DNA of 64,000 nt from Callipepla californica brunnescens (lineage: Eukaryota; Chordata; Aves; Galliformes; Odontophoridae). A program made the translations under genes and the position numbers. Numbering within the stretch: position 1 is the first letter of the stretch; each line of letters starts with the position of its first letter. Positions 12,855 through 26,597 of the stretch are shown here, one piece after another. The stretch is from NCBI GenBank assembly GCA_023055505.1, contig JALIRH010000006.1, positions 26,199,105-26,263,104 of the forward strand. The letters run 5' to 3'. The notes beneath the pieces are model-generated. The model saw only the letters and a list, made by a program, of their open reading frames with translations. It made no database searches and was not told the DNA's origin.

Positions 12855-15800
12855 GAAGGGAATCACCATTCCAGCCAGATTATTTACACAGTCTCCATTT
12901 TAGCAATCGGTCTGCTTATCTTCTTTACATACACAGTTAGACTTACAGGAGACTACAAATAGGACTACAGGAGACTAAATGAAGTCTGCTACTCAGAAAG
13001 TATGGACTGTTGCACTGTGAACCTGTGGAACTACCTTTTCTACTGTGGTCAAAGAAGAGAGGAATGGATTTGACTTCCAGTTATTTTCAAAATCTCCTTG
13101 AAATCATCTCTGCATTTGAGACTCTGAGGGGCTCTGTCCCTTTTCATATCCAGAGTGATTTTTGAACAAGGATGCCGGGATTCAGGTGGCATTAATACTT
13201 TGGGTACTAACTGTACTTGGCATTGAAATGACATCTAGCTTTCTTAAGAACAAAACAGATGCAATTTTTCATTATTTAATGGCATTTGCTTATGGTAAGT
13301 GTAGGTGTGAAAGACAAATATTTTCTTTGGTCGCTATGCCGCAGAAGTTCCAAAGGATAAAAAGGAAGACTGCTTCAGAAGGCAGTTGAAAAACTGGCAT
13401 ATAGTCAAAGTACAAAGGGGACTGTAGCACACAAATTCTGAACTGACTTAATATTGTTAAGAAATAACACAGCGATACCAGTGATTTTGCAGCCCCTTTC
13501 ACAGTGCTCGAAAGTGCAGAGATTGTGAATTCTGGTTTTATTTTATCTTGTGAAATTTTAAAGGTGGCACAGATTGGCAAGCTTTCCATTTCAGTCAGCA
13601 GAGCTGACTGTCATTCTGACTCTAGGCAACTAGACATTCACTGATGTCATTAGTTAAGACAAATGATAAATATGCATTAATTTTTCTGTTTATTCAGTAA
13701 TTGAGTAAGGGATGGTTTCACTCCAGGGAAGAACAGGCCAAGATCAAATGAACTGTCTTCAGAAAAAACAAAATATTTAGGATTTCTATTAAGTTAGATT
13801 AATATAACTATATTTAAAGTAATTTTACTTAGGAAAATTTGCCAAGTGTATTCCATGCATAGTAGCATGAAGGGAAGCCCAACATATTGTGTCTCCTAGT
13901 TAGGCAAACTCTCTCACATACATTCTATCTGTAGGACATGGTTACTCATTTCAACTAAGAGTATTCTTCAGTGGATTGAAGAGTAAAGGGCTCCCCCGAG
14001 ACTTTTATTTTTCATGAGACCTCTGGTCTGTAGAACTGCAGGACTTCCTCTCAATGGGAGGAGGAAGGATTTACCAGTATCTGCTGAAAAGCTGTCTCTC
14101 CCACTGTGAACATCTTGAAGGACTGATGCTGCTAACTTTCAGCTGATACAGGCAAATCCTAAAGATGTATGCCAGCTAAGTTCTCACTAGAAAAAAGAGA
14201 ACTTGGCATCCTACACTGCCAAGCATTTCATTCTTAGAAGCAGGATTGTGTGAGATTTCATAACTTAATGTGCCTTGTATCAACTGTTATCTCCACAGAG
14301 AGCCTATCAGTATTTTTAAGTATAGCTCATTACAAGTGAAATCCTCTGTATTTTTTGTGTCAATGCTTGCTTTTGGAGGAAAAAAAACATCTGAGGAGTT
14401 TTGAGGGATTTAGTTATCTTCTTAATTAGTTCCAAAATAAATTATTTATAAATGGAGGATGCACAGAGAGATTTTAAACATATTCAATTATTTCTCTGCA
14501 TCACACGGAAATGTGTTGTTGTTTTTTTTCCAACTACCATCAGAGATTTTCCTTACAGAATGAATTAAAGTATATTCCATGAAACTTTCAGGAATCATAG
14601 ACGTCAGATTATCATCTTGGTAAGAACATTTACCTCCATTAATCTATTACCAAATTCTCAAAAAATAATCTACTCCTTGGATGTTCACATTTTGCTTCAC
14701 TGTGTAATTCATTTCCTCCATCAAAGGGGTTTCACTGAGCTTGAAATGTGTTTTGTAAACTCTATCCTTGCCAAATCAAAATCTTCGTGACACCTGAATT
14801 ATATTTTCCACTCAGCAATTCTGAGCCCTCCAAGGCCATGGATTCTATTCCTTGACTTAAAATCATCTACTTATTCAAAGACTCATTAGGCAATATAATG
14901 CCCTTGGTAAAATCGGTTTCTGTGTGATGAGAGCAGTAGAACAGTGTAGATTTCCTCTGCACTGAGTGCTCTCTATTTCAGATCTCAGCAGTGTAATTCT
15001 TGGCTGCTGTGGGCTGAATCTGGACCTGGATCCAAGTACTGATGGGACATCTGTCATTCCTATGCTCAGTTATTCTTCCTGCTTTTCTCGGGTAGGAAAG
15101 AGACAAACCTGACAGTATAAACTGGAACACTGAGATTGTGTTGGCTGAGTGCAAGGAATGTGGCTGGGAGCTGGAGAACAGCCCTGTGGAAAAAAGCAAC
15201 CATTTATGATTCAATATTTGATGTAGACTAACAGCCATAAAACAATGTCTTCCTATTCTATGCAACTGATTAACATTTTTTTCTTAAATTCTGTAGACCA
15301 GTTAACTTCTTACAAAACAAAATACTGACACTATTTGCCCAGCTGAGTATTTAAACCAACAGACAAAATAGACAATGCATTGCATCAAATGGAATTTTAT
15401 AGCTAAGAAGTGTGTTCAGGAAGAAGCTTTTGAAGGGTATCAGTTGTATTTTGTATGAATGAACAAGCACTTTTAAAGGAATTGATTGTCTCAGAAACAT
15501 CTTTCAACTGGCAATTGATCTCTGGTAATGCTTATGGTTTCTGCATTACACCACATAGTTTCCTGCCAAAGACCATGGCCATGGCATCCCAGCTAGTGAC
15601 TAAAAGGTAATGTGAGGAATCTTTCTTCTCCTTTAAGAAATGTGCCTCGAGGGAATGTTTGTGTGTGTCTTAAGGCATAGTCATCAATCTAAATCTGATT
15701 TCAACTGTTTGTTAATCATTTTGGCTATAGACAGGTCTCTGTGAGATTTGGTTTTCCACAAAAAATTAATTTCTTGGTGTTCTGTGTGTTCTCCTTGTAT

Positions 15801-17822
15801 ATTCTTCCTTACAAACCAAACCAAAAGAAAGAAACAAACAGAAAACCACCAAAAAACAGAGGGCAATTAAGTAATGTTATCTTTTCAGTCTTTATTTCTG
15901 CTTCAGTTTCTCAGTAAGTCTGTCTGTGGATAGTTACATGGTGGCAAGTGCTTTGTACAGGTTGTTGACTCTTTTCTCCCATTCCTTTTGTCCTACGGGC
16001 AGGTCAGAAAGCAAAAGCAGAAGGAATAAAGAATAAGTTGTTAATTGCAAAGAAAAAGCTGCTAATTAAAAATTATGTGACTGAAAGAACCAAGGTTTTG
16101 ATATCTGACATATTTTCCTTGATTTTAATTATACTGAACTTTATAAGTGATAAATTAATTGGCATTAAAACAAACTTTCTTCTATCACCTGCAAAAAGTG
16201 GGGCAAATATGTGACTGCTTTCATATTGCTCATTTGGGGTCATGCCCTCCTTCCATTTTCTTTAAAGAGAAAGGGAAGATGAGGACAAGGACAGAAGAAT
16301 GTGTCTGAAAGATGCATCCAGGGAGGTTGCAGACTACCAGGATGACTCTTATTTTATGTCTTTTAAGAATTTAGGGTTCTTTGGGAAGTGAGGTGGCTGT
16401 TATTTATCTGGTGTACAGCCCACTTTGGATAGATGAACAAAAGCTGTGCAGCTGAGGTTCTCATGAACAACCCACTACACTTGGCTCTTCACCAGTCATA
16501 AGCTAGGCTTCCTTGGAGAAATTAGTCTTAAAGGCGTTGTATATATGACTTGTTCAAACTCTGACCATGTTTTCTAGGAATTGTGACTTTTTCTTTTGTT
16601 TTTTTCTCTCTGCGGAATTCTCTGCATTCTGTTACCCAGCACCTCCAGTGGATGGATATGCGATCTCATCTTACACCTCACAGCACTATTCACATGCAAC
16701 CCACATTAAACATGATTTTGCTTTCTGACGCTTAGTCCCTTGAGATATAGAAATATGTCACAGAAGACAACAAAACTGTGACAAAGATGCATGCTGTGCT
16801 CTGAAATTATATGAGTTTATTCAGCATTTATGGCAGCTCATTTGTGTTGATGGAGACTTCCCCATTTTGAAGATAGACACAATTTGTACTTGTTCCAGAA
16901 ATAATTGTTTCCTACCTGTACTGTATAATCTGTTCCTAATGCCTATGACCTATTTTTAAATCTTTCTCTTTATAGCTGCTTATGTGCAATATTTATAGAA
17001 ACGCTACTGAAATGGTCACAGGCAGAAGCACAGATAACATCCATATCTCTCTCCTTGTGTCTCTCCAGATTTTGCGGTACATTATTAAAATAATCATGAA
17101 GTTGTTTGTCACACACAGTTGCTACTTAATGATAAAAAATGTGCCTTTTGTCACTTATCCACAGAGATGTTGTGCTCAGAACTGTTTGTAGCTTTTGCTG
17201 TCTTTTGCACACCTGTCCAAGCAAATGATACCTGCTCTCTATCTTTACTTTCATAGTAGAACTGACTGTAGTTGACCATCAAAACTGCAGACAAAAACGT
17301 GGTGGGAAAATACTGTCTACAGATGAAAGTGCTTATGAATTAAATATGCCGTGTAACAGGATGTTCAGGTTACAGAGCATTTTTTTAACCTTAAAATGGC
17401 TTTGCAATGGGTATGACATTAAGCTGCACACATACTTCACTGAAGTTAGTAAAACCCAGCTTTTTCTAACGACAAAAAAACCCACGGTAGTTTAATCCAG
17501 TGAAAGATTAATTAATATGATTGGAAAAGCAAATCATATGGTGGTTTTCAGAAGGGATACTGGCACTAGAGCAGACTTGCATATATGTGACATTCCATTA
17601 TAGCATTTCTGACTCAAGAACAGTCACAAGACCTACCGAGGTATCACATTAGTAAATTAAACTGGTAATTGAATGTTGCAGTTTAAAAATCTAGTCAGAC
17701 ATTTCATAAAATCATATGCAGAGGCCACAAATTAGTGTTTATCAATCCAAATATTAAGATGAATTAACAGGGAAATTTCCAGTCTAATTAGACATAGTTT
17801 GTGTATGTATAAATATATGTAG

Positions 17823-18354
17823 ATCACTCCAAAAGTTATGCCTCCTATTTATTTCCATGGAAACTGCAACATATACAGAGAGCACAATGGTGTTATTTGA
17901 CAGAGCAAATTCTCAGTTACAGAATGCTGTCTTTCAGCATAGTCACCACTATTAGCTATGCATTTCCAGTGGTGATGAACAAGAGCCTGTATGCCACACT
18001 CATTACAATCTGCACCAGTGGAGATGACCCACTCTTGCTGTCTTCACTGCTGAAATGCATTTCCCACTGCCTCACTGCTCTTACATCCACTGTTTGAGCT
18101 CCAGAAATGTTTAGTAAGCATCATTGAATGTTGTTGGGTGCCATTTTTTCTCATGGAGAAATTCAGTTCCACGCCTCTGCTTCATCTGTACTTCTGTGTC
18201 AGATGTCGTTCTGTTAGACTGCCTCTCTGCTGCCCTCTGTCACACGTCAAAAGGTCACAAAATATTGGTGGGTGGTACTGCCATACCACCAGCATCTGCC
18301 TCTCATATCATGGACCAACATAATAAAATTGAAAGCTTTTGAAGCAGCCCTTGT
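17823..18354 (-). mobile_element. Galluhop-type mariner DNA transposon, internally deleted derivative
   Basis: The left end reads CACTCCAAAAGTTATGCCTC followed by CTATTT, and the right end reads AATAAAATTGAAAGC then TTTTGAAGCAGCCC. These are diverged inverted termini of the chicken Galluhop/Mariner1 family (known family; assignment from memory of its consensus). Between them, minus-strand translation gives fragments resembling the N-terminal helix-turn-helix part of a mariner transposase, for example a VRQWEMHFSSE-like stretch, interrupted by stops. At about 530 bp it is far shorter than an autonomous mariner (about 1.3 kb), so it lacks the catalytic DD34D region and is non-autonomous. The right terminus appears to have lost several bases relative to the left. 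Confidence 0.85.
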
Positions 18355-21300
18355 ATATGCTATGTAAGACAGAGATTGCAGAATACCTATAGGAGGTATT
18401 CAGTGAGAATAAATAGGGGATCTGCCAGTAGATTTTATGCTGTCATGTTCCCCTGTATCTGTTTTTGCAGAGACAGAAAGCACATTAAGCAACTGCAGCA
18501 TGCACATGTGATATATACCCATCTTCCTTTCTGAACACACAGAATAGATTTGCTTTTAGGAGTCTACCATAGTCTGGAAAGTATTAGCAGACTCTAAGCT
18601 GAGTTCTTTGCTGTGAGTGTCGGTCAAAGGGGACAGGAGAAGGGCTAAGAATTAACATAAAAGGCACAGGTTTTCTTTCAGATGCTTTCATCTCCATAAA
18701 TACTATAAAAATCTGCAGATCTTTGCACATCTGTTTGACTGAAGTCCCAACCCATTTTTGTACGAGATGGGGTTAAACGCATGACTTCCCTCAATGCCTT
18801 TTCATCCGTTGAAGGTTTTCTCTCATAAGAAATGATCTACTTTATGAAAATATGCTTAACTTCTCCTAAAAGAATAACAGATCTGCAAAATATTGTGAGA
18901 TGGCTGTTGCTCTAGTAAGATAAGCATTGTACTAGTGAGTACTCTGGTGAGGGCTAATGGTGAGCAGAAGTTGGCCAAAAAAGTGCAAGCAAAATCTTGG
19001 AATTTTTAGTGAAAGTAATATATTTACTTGTCATTCTACTTCACAACTTTAAGCTCAAGGGAGACTTAAAACTCATTGTCTCTTAAAAGTGTAGCTATCA
19101 CATCAGAATAAGGATACTGGCACATCAGTGTAGGTTAAGTATCTGGTAGGTATGGGTTATTTCAGTCCAGTTTACCCAAAATTCCAAGTCCACCTCAACA
19201 CAGGAGTTCATTAAAGCCTCAAGTTTTACCATCAGCAGTTAGGAGTCCTATTCCATTAACCTGTCACAGTAAATTGCAGCCGTTCCTCATGCTCTGTCCC
19301 TTTTTCTCCAACTCACTTATGGGAATCCCTTCTAGTATGTGCCCCCTGTGGATCACGAGGGAAGAAAATTGAGCTTTTCCTCTGTGTTACCAAGTGTGCT
19401 GGTACTCTGAAGCCAGGTAAGCAAGACAGTGTTTGGAGGGACCCCAAAAAAGACTTAGAAAGACCATGAGCCATTTAACAGCCCAGTCATGGGATGACGG
19501 AGAGTTCTTACCAGATGGTTTTCTTTACTTAGAGTGAAACTAGCTGAGGACTGTTAGCTTTGTGTTGGTGGGTTTGTCTTTCACAAGCTGCAGAAACGGT
19601 CAGTGAAATGGCTGTGAGGTTGCTGCTGGGGGCTGTCAACACCGGTTATCGTGGGTTGTTTTTTGATCTTAAGTGGTGCTACTGTGCTGTAAGAGTCCTG
19701 CCCGATGGAAGAGTGGTTTTATCATTGCTGAATGACAGCTGTTCCTCAGGCACTAGGCTACCCAAATTGATACATTTTAAAATAGTGTTCATATGGTGTT
19801 AATTGGCTTAACTGTATTAAATGCATATTACGTTTTACTTGCAAAATGAGTGATGAAGGAGTTGTATTCACCCCTGAAGAAACAACTCCATGCACTGTTT
19901 CCACAGCTCCTGGCTTTTTTGCTGTGCTTATGCTCAGTGACAGGCCCTGATAGTGCAGATGGGCTTAGTGAGGCATTCTGGGACCTCGGTGGATATACCT
20001 CACATGGCTGTCATTGTAGCTCACACCATCCATACTTAGAGAAACTTATCAAGTCTCTTGCCTCTTTTCTTAAAATAAGAACAGGGCGCTCATCCTTGTC
20101 TTCAGAGACATCATTATGAGGGCAGATCTGGAAGGGAGGGCTGGCAAGGCCTGCAGGGAAAAGGTGATGAGCTAGTGTATGGTGTGAAGTGGATTAACAA
20201 CCCAGGGTTGAATTAGGTCTCACATTTAGGAATAACCAATGTACTTGAGCCATTTTTCTTTAGATCTCCATTCTAACCATTAACAGGAACATAATGTAAG
20301 AAGAAATACTCTGTACAATTGAGTGATTCTTTGGTTTGCAGCTCTTGGCATGGACTTGTGGTGTCAAATGTTTAGTCCAGCTATTCATACTTAAATAAAT
20401 GTGTATGAAATTCAAACATAAATAGCAAATAAAGTTGAGTATATCAGTTGTGTGGGTATATGGATTTTGCCTCCAAAAGTTTTCAGTAAATGAAATTGGG
20501 CAAGCTGATGGTACGATTTCCCTTAGTTGTTATTCCTTTGTAGTTCAGTTGTTTTAGGATTGCAGTGGTCCCAGTGTTTCTGTAGCTGTTGACTGAGTTG
20601 TGTGTGTAGCATGTTTGATTGATAAAATAAGAGAAACTTAAAAAAAAAAGAATATAAAATTCTTTGCATATTTATGAAGTATAAATTTAAAAAAATCAAG
20701 ATTTTTCATTTTAAGGCATATATTTTGCACAGTTTTACTTTAAAGCAGATTGTTTTAATGGCATACAAAGATGCAATTGAGTTTATATTATGGCTAAAGT
20801 ATGTTTCAGTAAGAAACCTACAGTGGGGATGTGTTTTTATTTTATTCCTTTACGATGGTGCGAGCTTTAGATTCAGAAAGCTAGCAAAATCATTAAGAAC
20901 ATACTCTGCTAGAAAATACAGGTATTTTGATGCATTAATCATTTTATTCAGCAACTGCAGTAGTATGTTGATATTTCTGTGCTGAGGAGACTGTGGTTCA
21001 GTCCCTGGTGCCTAAGGTTGGTCTGAGGACTGGAACCACAGTTATTTAGCAGGAAATTTATACTGATTCAGACTGTGCTGTGGAATATTGGGTAGCGTAC
21101 TGTGGAAAAGGAAACCACAGGAAAGGGATGAAAACGAAACCACTCTGCATGTCCATGCCAACATACACCATGAGTTCAATGGCCACGGCCAGTGAAGTTT
21201 CACAGTGGGAGGTGCCAGCAAAGATTACACAGTCAGAAGTAGTCCCTGGAGGTGATGATGAAGTGCTTATGAAGAGCATGGGAAGGAAGCAAAATATACA

Positions 21301-24300
21301 GGATCTGTTCAAAACACAAAAGAGTTCACTGCATTTCACTTCATAACCTATTCAGTTATTATTTTTTTTTTCTGCAGTTCCTTTACTTTTTTTTTTCTTT
21401 TTGCTGTTTGTGCTGTGATCTTGTGTATTCTTTCAAGATTGATATTTATTTGAACTGAATTTTTGTTGTAAATATTCCAAATATTGCAGTATAAAGTAGA
21501 ACGTCAGTGATTTAGTCAGAGCAGAAAATAGCTTTCATAGTGAGACAAGAGTAATAACCATGCACTGAGTGGATTTCTGGGAACAAGTTGCCATGGTTGT
21601 TTTTTTTTGTGGGTTTTTTTTGAAAGTATCTTGAAGCATCTTAAAATTATTTTTGTTTTTCCATGAAGTCCAGTGTATTAAAAGAAGAAAGGAGCACTTT
21701 TAATCTAAAGTGACAGTAATAGATGAAGGGAAGATACAATAATCTATCATGATAAAGTTAGGAATGGTTTTGTTGTTCTTGGAAGAAGGTCAATTCTGAC
21801 ATTTTTTTATGAATGGTAATTTAGAAGTGACTTATAGGGTAATACAATTATTTCTAATTATTCATTTTGTCTTGGACATCTTTTGACACTTGACAGGATC
21901 AGTAGCTCTTGAAAGGCTAACTGCATTGGTGTTGATCTTTGAAAGTTTTTTTTTTCTGTGAACGTTGCAGAAATCAGACTTGCTTTTTTGAGACATGTTT
22001 GTGTCTTTCTACCCTTTGTTAATATGATTCTCATTTAGAAACAGGAACTGTGCGATGTGCTGGGGAATAAATAGATCTCTTCTAAATAGCTATTGTCAAG
22101 GGAAGAGCAAAGGAAATGAATTGTGTGAATTCTTAGAACCAAGTAACATTTATTTCAGAAAATGACATACTTCTCAGATCAGAATGGCTTTTGCTTTGCA
22201 AATAAGTTATCTTTTCTCTGTAATAATGTGTTAATGATAATAGGGAAATACGCTGTGGCGCTTTCTGCGGATGAGATGTTGTAGAAGGCTGTTTGATAGC
22301 CTTTTTAACCAGCTTAGAATTACAAGCTTGGGTGGACACTGCATTGAAGCTTCTATCATGTGACCCTGCCTGACATTATCAGGGTAATATCAGCATTGTA
22401 GCAGTGTTTTGATCTGATAAATGTGTGGATCTGAACAAACACAAGAGGATAAGATGCACGGTAAGATTTCAGAAGAGAGCTTTACTTAAAGGAATGGAAG
22501 GTTTGGTGGATAATTTTTCATCTAGTCTCTTTTATTTGAGAGAAAAGTGATCAGCAGGTCCTCACTGGAAAGGACCTATTCAGAAATAACTGAAGCAAGA
22601 ACCAGTTTCTGTGCAGTGCTCTGAATCAGCTCAATGTGGACAACTGTTTTTGAGGAACTGATTAAATTCTGAAGATTCTTACATGTAGTTTGCACACAGG
22701 TGCTTTCTCAGGATATTTGAACTGTTTCAGATTACTACTGAGGATTTTCATTCAATTTTGGAAGTTTGGGGTCTCTAACTAGATTTCATTTTCAGATCAT
22801 TCTGAAAGGACATCATTTGATGACAGTCATGAGATGCTGTTTCAGTGGGTAATTAGGCTTTTATTGGCAAAAAAACCACCTGATTTTTGTATTCTATTTA
22901 TTGCGATATTAAACTGTGTATCTGATTATGTATGTTATGTCCTTTGGTTTGTATATGGATTTGAAAAGCTGAATATCCAATTGCTGGATGTATTTTCTAG
23001 TCAAAAATTTGAGTGGCAGTAAAAATAACAGGAGATGATTCAACAGAAATATGTCAAATGGTTCCTAATGATTTTCTTGTAAACTTTTCTCTGAAATAGT
23101 TTACTGTTGTTGGTGGAAAGGGTAATCCCACACAATAGTACTGGGGGGAGATCTTCAACTTAAGCCAAAAATGATGTGCCATCAGTATGAATGCATTTGA
23201 GCAATGTCTATTAGGTCATATATATCACTGTAGACTAACATGCTTCTTCATCTTCTAGTTCCAAGGGTTTGGGAATCTGCAGTTGTTCAATCTTTTGACT
23301 AGAAGTCATGCAGCAAGCATTATGGCATTGGATTTCTATAGCTCTGTAGAGGTAGCTGATAAATAAAGTGTAGTACTGTCTGAGGTCAGACTCCTTATAA
23401 TTACTAGTGGGCTCTCATCGACTTTATCCCAGTCTGAAGCCTTTTCTTTACTAGAATGACCTATAAGGTGAAATGGAGCAAGCTAGTAGAAGGCCATAAA
23501 AGAAAGTGCAGCTTCTGTTAATGGGTGAATTAAGAGGCTAGTAGAGTGATATGTGTTCATTTCTCATACTTTAAGAAAGACCATCTGCTAGTTTTTTATA
23601 AACTTTGACATGGAAGGTTAGTAATAAGTTTCATCTGTATTCAAAATCTCGTTTAAGGTAGATCCTTCAGTAACCCTTTTCCCTGTCTATTGACTATCAG
23701 TTTATTTATTATTGTTATTATTTTTCTCTAGAATATATAGTTATGATTGGAAATCAAATTGAATTTTATGGATGCATAAGTGAGCTCTTTCTGAACCAAG
23801 ATGTAGTCAGTTTGTCAGTTTGGTATGCTGAGCTGTGGAGAAAGTGAAAAGTGATAGTATTGAGTATCAGCTTTGTTTTGTGGTATTTCATCAGGTGCAT
23901 AGCTCTGAACTGTCGGATTGTCAGGGTAGCATTCACATTGTTGAGATGTATGAATCAGTGACACTTCCAGACCTCCTTTGCTTCAGGTAGGCTGACTCTT
24001 GTTAATCCTCTAAATATTTACACCGTGTCCAGACTCCGTTATTCCTGTACTTTCTGAATAGTGTTTCTGTCCACAACAAGGAGGAGCTGGTGACTGTATA
24101 GGTTTTGTGGTAATTCTAGGAAATGGTGTTTTATGGCATTGACTAGGGGAGGTCAGCTTCATGCAATATGTTCTTCAGCTTCAGTCCCTATGACATTTCT
24201 TAAAACATGCTTTATGGATATACTACCATGTTTCAGTGTTCATTTAATCAATTAAACTTTACAGTCAGCAGAGATAGTGCTGAGCTAGGATTGGCTACAG

Positions 24301-25858
24301 GAACTCCATTACAGTATAAAAAATTCAGTTTTGGTATTTACCAATGCTAACTCATTTAGCAAAGATAAATTCCGATTTCTTATCAGTGTAATTCTAAGAA
24401 ATATAAGTGTCTATGACATAAGTATAAAAAGCCTTAGAAAGTGAAGCTGTACTTTCTGGATATATCAGAAATTATTTGTATTTTATTCTTAATTCTTTTA
24501 ATATAATTCCACTGTAGTATCTTCAATAAACTAAAACAATTGAAAATCACTTTCTGGTAACTTTTGAAACACATTGTTTCAAAGAGAGAGGAAAACTAAA
24601 AATTAAGTGGGTGACTGCAGTCAGGAAGAATTTTTAAACTATGGGTAGGAGTGTGTCAGGCTCTTTGTTTAGTTAAGAGAAAATCCTTTGCTGTAACGTT
24701 TATTGACTTAAGTTATTTACTTGTATTCTTGCTCTATTTTGTTATTTTAAAGATTGCTTTGTTGAGTACAATATTCACAAAAGAAAATACTTCTTTTAAA
24801 ATGGAAGTTTCTAATGTTTTAAACACCTAATCTGTCAAATGCAGAAACGAGGAGGAAGGAAATATTTTCCAAAATATATCAGACATGGATATGGAAATAA
24901 AAGAAAGACTGAAGGACCATATGTGTATTTGTGAGGAAAAAAATAAATGACATTTAACAGAAGAGCCTAGTAAGGAACACTGCTGCTCCAGCTAAGACAC
25001 ACTTGAAACTTCAGGGATCCAGCCTTCTGAAGTGCATTCTGCTTCTAGCTCTCTCAGTGATTTGCCTTGCAGTCAGCACGGGAAGCTTTCAGTGGCAAAA
25101 CTTCAGTTGTGCTACACTCTCCCAATCCTTAATTTGCAGTGTTTCCATACCATGTTGTAAATCCTCTCTCACTGATAACACAAAGTTCTGCTTGAAGTGC
25201 AGGAGCAGAGCATCTATTTCCACATTGCATTTTGTATCACTAACTCTCACTTAATGATGTCATTTACAGCCAGATTCAGAGGCTCAATCAACAGAACTGC
25301 AATGTACCGAGGTTTTTTTTTGACCTTATTTCTGATGAGAGGGAACTTCTGCTCTGAATGATTAATTTTCTAAGTGTGTAGGGGTGAGGGTTTCAGTATG
25401 TCTGTGTTATTTAAATGATTTAGTCTGAGATTCTCAAAGGACCCAAAGTGTTTCTTGAAGAGTAGTTTTGAATGCTTGATTCTACTTAAGCAGTCATTCT
25501 AGTGTGCATATTCCACACCTGGTCTGCAAATTTCTAAAATTTGCATTTAAAATCTGAGCGAGGTTCCCGTGGATTTTTTTAAACAAGAAGTTACTGTGAA
25601 GTTTAATTTCTGGAAAAACTTTCTTGGGAAAGAATCTCTTATTTGAGGATGAAGAAAATACCCACTTGACTGGCTTTGTGCTTGCCAAATGAGTTGAGAT
25701 GAAGAGAGAAGCAGCCAACCCACTAGTAAGAAATGGACCTGCTTATATACAGAAAAAAAATGGGTAATAATTTTTGGATTTCCATTTTTCTGAGCTGTGT
25801 TTGCTGTGTTGCATCAAAAAATGTACAGAATTTTTCTGTTGCTGTTGTGTAGTTTTTG

Positions 25859-25876
25859 TTTTTTTTTTTTTTTTTT
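25859..25876. repeat. Poly(T) run, 18 T
   Basis: Uninterrupted run of 18 thymines inside a T-rich stretch (about 25840-25925). It is not next to a splice acceptor that I can support. Confidence 0.9.
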
Positions 25877-26375
25877 ACAAAGTAGAGATGTATTTCTTTG
25901 CAGTGTTTTGTTGCTTTTTTCTTTTAATATTACAAAATGCAGAACCATCATTCAATATTTATGTCGAATAATAATAATGGAAAATGTATTCAGCTGAAAT
26001 TACTACACTAACAATACCTATAGTTTGATTTTCCAGTGTAAAAATTACAAAAATTGATGTCTAGCAGAATGAGAAAAAATGTCAGTGTCTTTCCTCTGCT
26101 CACCATCGTATGTCACTAACTCTACTTGCTGATTAAGGTAACTTCACTGTAAATTAGATGGAGACAGCTTGTTCTATTTGCAGTTTTGAGTTCAGCCAGC
26201 GTACGTCTGAAGTCAGCTTCAAAGCATGGTAGTGGCTTGAAGTCAAATAAAGAAAGAATATTAAGTTGGATAGAAGTCTGATGTATCATTCCAATGATGT
26301 CAATTATTAGTATTTGAATTCTTAAATTCAAGGAAAGGGAAACTAATATGAATTTTGTTGATGAACATATAAAAC

Positions 26376-26422
26376 AAAAAAGATTATATTATATCAAAAA
26401 AGATTATATTATATCAAAAAAA
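26376..26422. repeat. 20-bp tandem duplication (about 2.3 copies)
   Basis: The unit AGATTATATTATATCAAAAA is present twice without a single difference (26381-26400 and 26401-26420), flanked by extra A residues that extend the periodicity. Identity of the two copies suggests recent slippage. A short TA tract follows within 40 bp. Confidence 0.95.
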
Positions 26423-26582
26423 TATATCTCAGTTAAGCTGCATTTTTGGTATCCATACTATATATATATATGTATATCCATAGATAACTGTATATAAAGC
26501 ATGGTTTTTTGTTAGTAATTTCTTCTTTCACTGCTTTTTCTGGGCTCTTTATAACTTTCTGATTTACCCGAGGAACAAGATT

Positions 26583-26597
26583 GGCTCCCTCTGGTGG
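26583..26597 (-). promoter_or_regulatory. Candidate CTCF-binding motif
   Basis: The minus strand reads CCACCAGAGGGAGCC, which matches the CTCF core (CCASYAGRKGGC) apart from A in place of the final C. Motif match only; occupancy cannot be judged from sequence. Confidence 0.35.

Larger units (their letters stand above)
7815..17822. other. HDAC9 upstream intron, second part; candidate noncoding elements, no gene seen
   Basis: No supported gene. Contents noticed: a 10-bp-arm palindrome (8010-8031); stretches dense in TAATTA-type homeobox cores at about 8730-8900, 9640-9910, 14400-14500, 16030-16170 and 17620-17790, which look like candidate conserved noncoding elements; A/T homopolymers at 10143-10157, 12165-12187 and 12829-12854; and a (CAAAA)n-like run at about 9995-10012. 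A short stretch at about 11450-11500 faintly recalls an ancient CR1 3' end but is too decayed to call. Confidence 0.6.

Noticed and set aside
21080..21346. 88-residue + strand frame in moderately GC-rich sequence
   Set aside because: No recognised domain, and no flanking splice sites that I could support; possibly a decayed pseudogene but not demonstrable.
25003..25254. 83-residue frame that looks like a secreted peptide (hydrophobic N terminus, several Cys)
   Set aside because: It begins at TTG, not ATG, lies in a deep intron, has no recognisable family and no splice or promoter context.
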